Part shown: piece after piece, positions 58,697 to 61,742 of the stretch
How the letters are laid out: each line of letters begins with the position of its first letter
How positions within the stretch are numbered: position 1 is the first letter of the stretch
Source of the DNA: an uncultured Bacteroidales bacterium
GTDB lineage: Bacteria > Bacteroidota > Bacteroidia > Bacteroidales > Paludibacteraceae
DNA: 61,742 bases
Assembly (NCBI GenBank): GCA_946617165.1
Contig: CAMOJP010000002.1
Coordinates: 1 to 61,742, forward strand
Direction: 5' to 3'
Program-made: the position numbers and the translations under genes
The notes under the pieces: generated by a model
Seen by the model: the letters and a program-made list of their open reading frames with translations, nothing else
The model's database searches: none
What the model was told of the DNA's origin: nothing

Positions 58697-58731
58697 AAAA
58701 AGTGCAGAAAGTTGTTGCTTCTGCACTTTTT
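58697..58731. terminator. Hairpin terminator after rpsP
   Basis: A perfect 13-bp stem, AAAAAGTGCAGAA (58697-58709) with TTCTGCACTTTTT (58719-58731), and a 9-nt loop. The A/T tracts on both sides make it work in either direction. It separates rpsP from the polysaccharide cluster. Confidence 0.85.
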
Positions 58732-58755
58732 GTTAATTCGACTCATTCACGCACA

Positions 58756-59331
58756 CTATGCCAAAGCCTCTTCTGAGTTCTCTTCCCCTGAGGCTTCCTC
58801 TGCTGCAGGGGCTTCTGCCTCTGCTGCCTCTTTGGCTGCTTCTTGAGCTGCGGCTGCAAGTGCCTCACTCGCTGCCTGACGTTTCTTCAATACCTCGGCG
58901 GCTTTTACCTTGTTAGCCTCTACCTCTTGAGCAAATGCTGCTTTCTGAGCGGCTGCCTTCTTGTCGGCTTCTGCCTTCACAATCTTACCGGCTTTAGCTG
59001 CCTTCTCTGCCTTCCAGGCTGCAAAACGCTTCTCAGCCTCTTCTTGACTGAATGCACCCTTTGCTACACCGCCTTGCAAGTGCTTGCAAAGCAATACGCC
59101 TTCTTCAGACAAAAGGTGACGAGCCGTGTCGGTCGGTTGAGCTCCTACACCTACCCAATAAAGAGCACGCTCAAAATTGAGATTAATCGTTGCAGGATTG
59201 GTGTTGGGGTTGTAAGAGCCGATACGCTCAATAATCTTGCCGTCACGCGGCGAACGGCTGTCTGCTACTACAATGTGATAGTAAGCGTAGTCCTTGTGAC
59301 CATGACGAGCCAAACGAATTTTTGTTGCCAT
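58756..59331 (-). CDS. rpsP: 30S ribosomal protein S16 with long C-terminal extension
   Basis: Residues 1 to about 80 are the S16 core ([50 protein letters not shown]). The remaining 110 residues are an Ala/Glu/Lys-rich, probably helical tail ([18 protein letters not shown] and onward). Such tails are usual in S16 of this phylum. Its own strong promoter lies 130 bp upstream. Confidence 0.95.
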   Translation of the reverse strand: MATKIRLARHGHKDYAYYHIVVADSRSPRDGKIIERIGSYNPNTNPATINLNFERALYWVGVGAQPTDTARHLLSEEGVLLCKHLQGGVAKGAFSQEEAEKRFAAWKAEKAAKAGKIVKAEADKKAAAQKAAFAQEVEANKVKAAEVLKKRQAASEALAAAAQEAAKEAAEAEAPAAEEASGEENSEEALA

Positions 59332-59464
59332 TCTGTTTTGTTGGTTTATGGGCCATGAATTACTCGAATTCTGCCCGGGTTAATAATAAGTACTTAGAAC
59401 TTCGTACAGCGTACTTCCGTCCTTCGCACATCTACTTGGCTTGCTTCTTACTCGAAAAAGCCCG

Positions 59465-59540
59465 CAAAAGTACTACAATTATTCCATATACACAAATTTT
59501 TCAACAAAAAAATGTGGCAAATTGTTTTTTTCTATGTAAA
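59465..59540 (-). promoter_or_regulatory. rpsP promoter with extended upstream element
   Basis: Minus-strand TTTG (plus 59493-59496) and TACTTTTG (plus 59465-59472), spacer 20 bp. The whole 76-bp stretch, including an A/T-rich upstream part, is nearly identical to 61521-61597. The transcript carries a leader of about 130 nt. Confidence 0.85.
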
Positions 59541-59570
59541 ATGGTAACGCTATCAGCGGGCTGGTGCTAT

Positions 59571-60449
59571 TTATCGAAGCAAAAGAGCTGCAGAAACTAC
59601 CTGACCCGAATATTGATATATGATAGAGTCATGACGAATCATGTATGTCGTCGGCAGTGTGTGAGTAAGGCGATACATCGCAAATTGTGATACCTCGCGA
59701 ATCTCAAAAGTAGAATCAAAGAGCCTGTTAAATCGCTCTCTGGCAATAGTATCTTCTACAGCCAAACCGATAACCCTGTCTGCTACGCCCATCGGCTCAT
59801 ATTGATTGACATTGCCAATTGAGTTCTGGCAATGCGGACAACTATACGAAAATGCAAATACCAAATATGTGGAGTCCGGATGACTTGTGATATATTCGGA
59901 CAATGGGCTTCCCGCTAATGCTATAGGCTGAAAGGTGTTTTGTTTTTGCAGACATTTGGCACCGTGCAGCGAGAATCCGCACATAAACATAACGACAACC
60001 GATATAACCGCCATAAATACTATAGAATGAACAGTTATTGCCGTGCCTTTTTCTTGCGGACGGACAAGAGTCGGTACTAACATGCCAAGTAGAATGCCAT
60101 TTCGCGTAAAAGTCAACCAAGGTTTGGAGTTGAGCCATGTAAGCGGACCAAAACAACCGCAGTTGGTTATGCCGCGAGCAGTCACTCCGTATAAATAAAT
60201 TGACGAAACGACCAAAAGGAATATAGCCGTTGCCCATGAAATATGCTTGGGATAGAAATCAAAAACAAGCATTACACCCAAGAATATTTCAACGAAGATA
60301 ATAAGCGGTGCGGCGAATCCGAACCATGTGGCGCCGTATTCAGAGATAAGATCCGCAAAAGCGGCGGTGTCTATAGATTTAAGTAACCCCGATAGAAGAA
60401 AAACAAGCCCTACTAAGAAGCGGAATATTTTGGATAATTGTTGCGGCAT
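59571..60449 (-). CDS. DoxX/MauE-like membrane protein with C-terminal thioredoxin-like domain
   Basis: The N-terminal half has four hydrophobic segments (LVGLVFLLSGLLKSID, FAAPLIIFVEIFLGVMLVFD, and others) and the motif TNCGCFGPLTWLNSKPWLTF, as in MauE/DoxD proteins. The C-terminal periplasmic part has a thioredoxin-like FAFSYSCPHCQNS with a CPHC redox site. I use the ATG at 60449 because the frame's extra 18 residues lie within the upstream terminator. 292 residues. A role in periplasmic disulfide exchange is likely; the two cysteine-rich lipoproteins upstream are candidate substrates, but that is inference. Confidence 0.78.
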   Translation of the reverse strand: MPQQLSKIFRFLVGLVFLLSGLLKSIDTAAFADLISEYGATWFGFAAPLIIFVEIFLGVMLVFDFYPKHISWATAIFLLVVSSIYLYGVTARGITNCGCFGPLTWLNSKPWLTFTRNGILLGMLVPTLVRPQEKGTAITVHSIVFMAVISVVVMFMCGFSLHGAKCLQKQNTFQPIALAGSPLSEYITSHPDSTYLVFAFSYSCPHCQNSIGNVNQYEPMGVADRVIGLAVEDTIARERFNRLFDSTFEIREVSQFAMYRLTHTLPTTYMIRHDSIIYQYSGQVVSAALLLR

Positions 60450-60463
60450 AGGATTATAGAAAA

Positions 60464-60498
60464 GAAGGTGCACCTTCCAAAATAGTTGGCACACCTTC
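60464..60498 (-). terminator. Terminator after the small lipoprotein genes
   Basis: On the minus strand GAAGGTGTGCC (plus 60488-60498) pairs with GGTGCACCTTC (plus 60464-60474). That gives 11 bp, two of them G-U, with a 13-nt loop, followed by TTTTCT. On the plus strand the G-U pairs would be mismatches, so it serves minus-strand transcripts. Confidence 0.7.
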
Positions 60499-60511
60499 AA
60501 CAAGAGAAAAA

Positions 60512-60778
60512 TTATTTACAATTCGCACCTCGGATATCAGATCCTGCAAGATTTTTCATGGCCTGAGTTAGTTCTGAGCATGTATTCGCTCCATAATAAC
60601 TTTTCATGTGACTGTAATCGATGTACTGTGTGTACACATCGCCATCTTGGTCGTAGATGGTGCAATCACAACCCGTGATGGTTGTTGTGGCGGGCTCGTT
60701 TTTCTGACTACAAGCAACAAACATGGCGCTCACAGACATAGCTACAAGTGCACCAACTAAAAAGAATTTCTTTTTCAT
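60512..60778 (-). CDS. Small cysteine-rich lipoprotein, second of a tandem pair
   Basis: Start at 60778 gives a lipoprotein signal, MKKKFFLVGALVAMSVSAMF followed by VAC with C23 as the lipid anchor. The mature part has C37 and C39 in the motif CDC, then C67 and C87. 88 residues. C23, C37 and C39 have exactly the spacing of the upstream paralogue, and the signal peptides are nearly identical. A frame extending to 60877 is the antisense continuation of the upstream gene and is not used. I recognise no named family; with four free cysteines it could form two disulfides. Confidence 0.75.
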   Translation of the reverse strand: MKKKFFLVGALVAMSVSAMFVACSQKNEPATTTITGCDCTIYDQDGDVYTQYIDYSHMKSYYGANTCSELTQAMKNLAGSDIRGANCK

Positions 60779-60828
60779 TTTTTGTAATAATTTAGGTGTT
60801 CTCCTATTTATTTTATGGCTTCGCATAA

Positions 60829-61047
60829 TTACCAACAACGAACACCGTCTACTGCTATTGCATTCAATGCAGCACAACTGCTTACTCCTTCACTTGCGGG
60901 ATTGACATAGTGAGTCTCCTGTCCGTTTGTGCAAGTGCAAAGATTACTGTTGTTACTTTGATTGTTGTCGTCATTTTTACAACTAACGAACATCGCGCTC
61001 ATTGCAATCACAACAAACGCACTTACTAATAAGAATTTCTTTTTCAT
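60829..61047 (-). CDS. Small cysteine-rich lipoprotein, first of a tandem pair
   Basis: 72 residues. Lipoprotein signal MKKKFLLVSAFVVIAMSAMF followed by VSC with C23, then a short Asn/Asp-rich spacer, C37 and C39 (motif CTC), C58 (GVSSCAALN) and C71 next to the C-terminus. It is the paralogue of the following gene. Its last codons (GVRCW) form the 5' arm of a 7-bp stem (GGTGTTC/GAACACC, plus 60795-60801 with 60840-60846) reaching into the leader of the second gene. No promoter of its own is visible; transcription must come from 61521 through the structured region. Confidence 0.78.
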   Translation of the reverse strand: MKKKFLLVSAFVVIAMSAMFVSCKNDDNNQSNNSNLCTCTNGQETHYVNPASEGVSSCAALNAIAVDGVRCW

Positions 61048-61145
61048 TTTGTTAAAAGATTTAAATGTTTCCCTGCTCTGACGGCTTCGCAGGCCTTGCC
61101 CCGTTTGGAGAGTTCCGGTTCTCTATAACAAGGGACATAACAAAA

Positions 61146-61175
61146 AAGCGGTAACCTGTGTTAGTGTTCCCGCTT
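61146..61175 (-). terminator. Terminator-like hairpin, alternative to the one at 61168-61194
   Basis: On the minus strand AAGCGG-G-AAC pairs with GTT-A-CCGCTT (9 bp with one G-A mismatch, 10-nt loop), followed by TTTT so that six U end the transcript. The 5' arm is the same sequence used by the competing hairpin. Confidence 0.65.
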
Positions 61176-61194
61176 GTATAAAATAAAAGCGGGA
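61168..61194 (-). promoter_or_regulatory. Competing (antiterminator-like) hairpin
   Basis: On the minus strand TCCCGCTT (plus 61187-61194) pairs perfectly with AAGCGGGA (plus 61168-61175), 11-nt loop, no U-run after it. It uses the same AAGCGG as the terminator at 61146-61175, so only one of the two can form at a time. Confidence 0.65.
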
Positions 61195-61196
61195 CT

Positions 61197-61514
61197 GCAA
61201 TCTTGCTGTTCCGCGATTCGAGGCTCTGGTATTGCCTTTAATTCCAAACAACAACACTGAAGCCCACGCCGTATGTATAACTGAATATGGTGGTACGCGA
61301 GCGCGTACACCAAATATACACACCATGGACATCTTAGTGTCGCATTGCTTTGGAATTAAAATGAATTTACCAGATTCCGAATCGCCAAAACAAAGCGCTT
61401 AAGACGCCTTTTCAATATGTCCTATATCCCTCCCACCTCCAAGAACATACACCCTCGGCGTGGGCAAGATACTGCAAAACTTTCTTAGCCACAGGGGCAC
61501 GATTAATTCGTTTT
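61197..61514 (-). ncRNA. Highly structured RNA (unidentified; 6S-like rod or riboswitch-like leader)
   Basis: A transcript from the promoter at 61521 would contain: (1) a long-range closing stem, GCA-gt-ATCTTGC (plus 61464-61475) with GCAAGAT-TGC (plus 61197-61206); (2) a hairpin CCCACG..CCGAG/CTTGG..GTGGG around 61431-61464; and (3) a 173-nt rod, 61213-61385. The rod comprises an outer stem of 8 bp (61213-61220 with 61378-61385), CTGGTA/TACCAG, 12 perfect bp (61237-61248 with 61349-61360), CACT-g-AAG, a 7 + 8 bp stretch, and an apical GTACGC-GAGC-GCGTAC hairpin. At least three rod pairs are G-U on the minus strand and mismatches on the plus strand. It is not recognisable as tmRNA, RNase P or SRP RNA. 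Confidence 0.6.
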
Positions 61515-61520
61515 GCGCTG

Positions 61521-61597
61521 CAAAAATACTACTATTATTCCGTTTACACAAATTTTTCGACAAAAAAATGTGGCAAATTGATTTTTTTCTATGTAAA
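61521..61597 (-). promoter_or_regulatory. Strong promoter of the structured RNA / lipoprotein unit
   Basis: Minus-strand TTTG (plus 61549-61552) and TATTTTTG (plus 61521-61528), spacer 20 bp. The surrounding 77 bp differ from the rpsP promoter at about five positions plus one indel. Confidence 0.85.
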
Positions 61598-61666
61598 CTC
61601 CGAAAATGGGCAGAATTTGCATTATTTTCACTTTTTATTTGTGCATGGCTAAAAAAGTAGAAAGTT

Positions 61667-61742
61667 TTATACAAGTTTATAGGTATGTTTTCGTACGACG
61701 GCGGAGATTTCGGCACAGTTGGTGTACCACGGGAACATCAAG
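61667..61742 (-). CDS. 3' end of an unidentified gene (cut by window edge)
   Basis: On the minus strand an open frame enters from the window edge and ends at TAA (plus 61667-61669), giving a C-terminus FPWYTNCAEISAVVRKHTYK followed by LV. The codons look protein-like, and the stop precedes the promoter at 61521-61597 by 69 bp. Too short to identify; another frame is also open over much of this stretch. Confidence 0.35.
   Translation of the reverse strand, partial: LMFPWYTNCAEISAVVRKHTYKLV

Noticed and set aside
61123..61332. 69-residue minus-strand frame through the structured RNA
   Set aside because: It covers half of the rod and the terminator region; the codons are explained by base pairing, there is no ribosome site and the sequence is not protein-like.
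61197..61514. Structured RNA considered as tmRNA, RNase P RNA or SRP RNA
   Set aside because: None of the universally conserved sequence blocks (tmRNA ends, RNase P core, SRP apical loop) is present on either strand.
61399..61716. 105-residue minus-strand frame upstream of the structured RNA
   Set aside because: It spans the 77-bp promoter element, so it cannot be translated from that transcript, and its composition is that of A/T-rich promoter DNA.

Overview
The window reads as a chromosomal segment of a Bacteroidales bacterium (phylum Bacteroidota). The evidence is the Bacteroidota-type promoter (TTTG, then TAnnTTTG), found at least 14 times; a short (286-residue) primary sigma factor; signs of a type IX secretion system (a PorZ-like propeller protein and a large surface protein with a C-terminal sorting domain); a Kdo pathway pair; and many gene families typical of this order. 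Genus and species cannot be read from the sequence. Nearly all of it is dense core-genome coding sequence in short operons. There is no insertion sequence, prophage, integrase or CRISPR array.

Layout. 1-11.7 kb (plus): the 3' part of a fused ferredoxin-NADP reductase/glutamate synthase-like flavoprotein, miaB, gyrB, a LOG-family protein, an unrecognised repeat protein with a lectin-like C-terminus, kdsA-kdsD, a nucleoside kinase, a SPOR protein and folE. 11.7-27 kb (mostly minus): porZ-rdgB; a DUF2147 protein (plus); HIT protein-greA with a 35-residue leader gene; an RND/MMPL exporter with an RluA-type enzyme; then nfeD-floA-nitrilase-recJ-tdk-priA. 27-29.6 kb (plus): topA and tRNA-Pro. 29.6-30.6 kb: an accessory-looking interval with a truncated lipoprotein-like gene, strong inverted repeats, an 11-bp tandem repeat and a possible 56-residue gene. 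30.6-41.2 kb (minus): a beta-barrel protein coupled to a 1560-residue surface protein, cysS, nagB, glgB and a YhcH-type protein. 41.4-51.6 kb (plus): an alpha-glucan operon (debranching enzyme, GT4, GH57), a porin, clpC, trxA, and tRNA-Arg just upstream of rpoD. 51.6-58.7 kb (minus): a compact polysaccharide cluster (five glycosyltransferases, polymerase, flippase). 58.7-61.7 kb (minus): rpsP, a DoxX/MauE-thioredoxin membrane protein, two tandem cysteine-rich small lipoproteins, and upstream of them a roughly 470-nt highly structured transcribed region.

The most interesting region is 61048-61597. A strong promoter, nearly identical over about 77 bp to the rpsP promoter, drives a transcript that can fold into a 173-nt rod. 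The rod's G-U pairs exist only on the transcribed strand. The rod lies within a long-range closing stem, which is followed directly by two mutually exclusive hairpins, one of them terminator-like with a U-run. It looks either like a stand-alone regulatory RNA (6S-like architecture is one option) or like a riboswitch-style leader of the lipoprotein genes. Other leads are a possible attenuator ahead of greA, a 12-bp perfect palindrome over a -33 box at 30.1 kb, very uniform 20-bp promoter spacers, and several families of short tandem repeats, one of which lies inside an enzyme linker.
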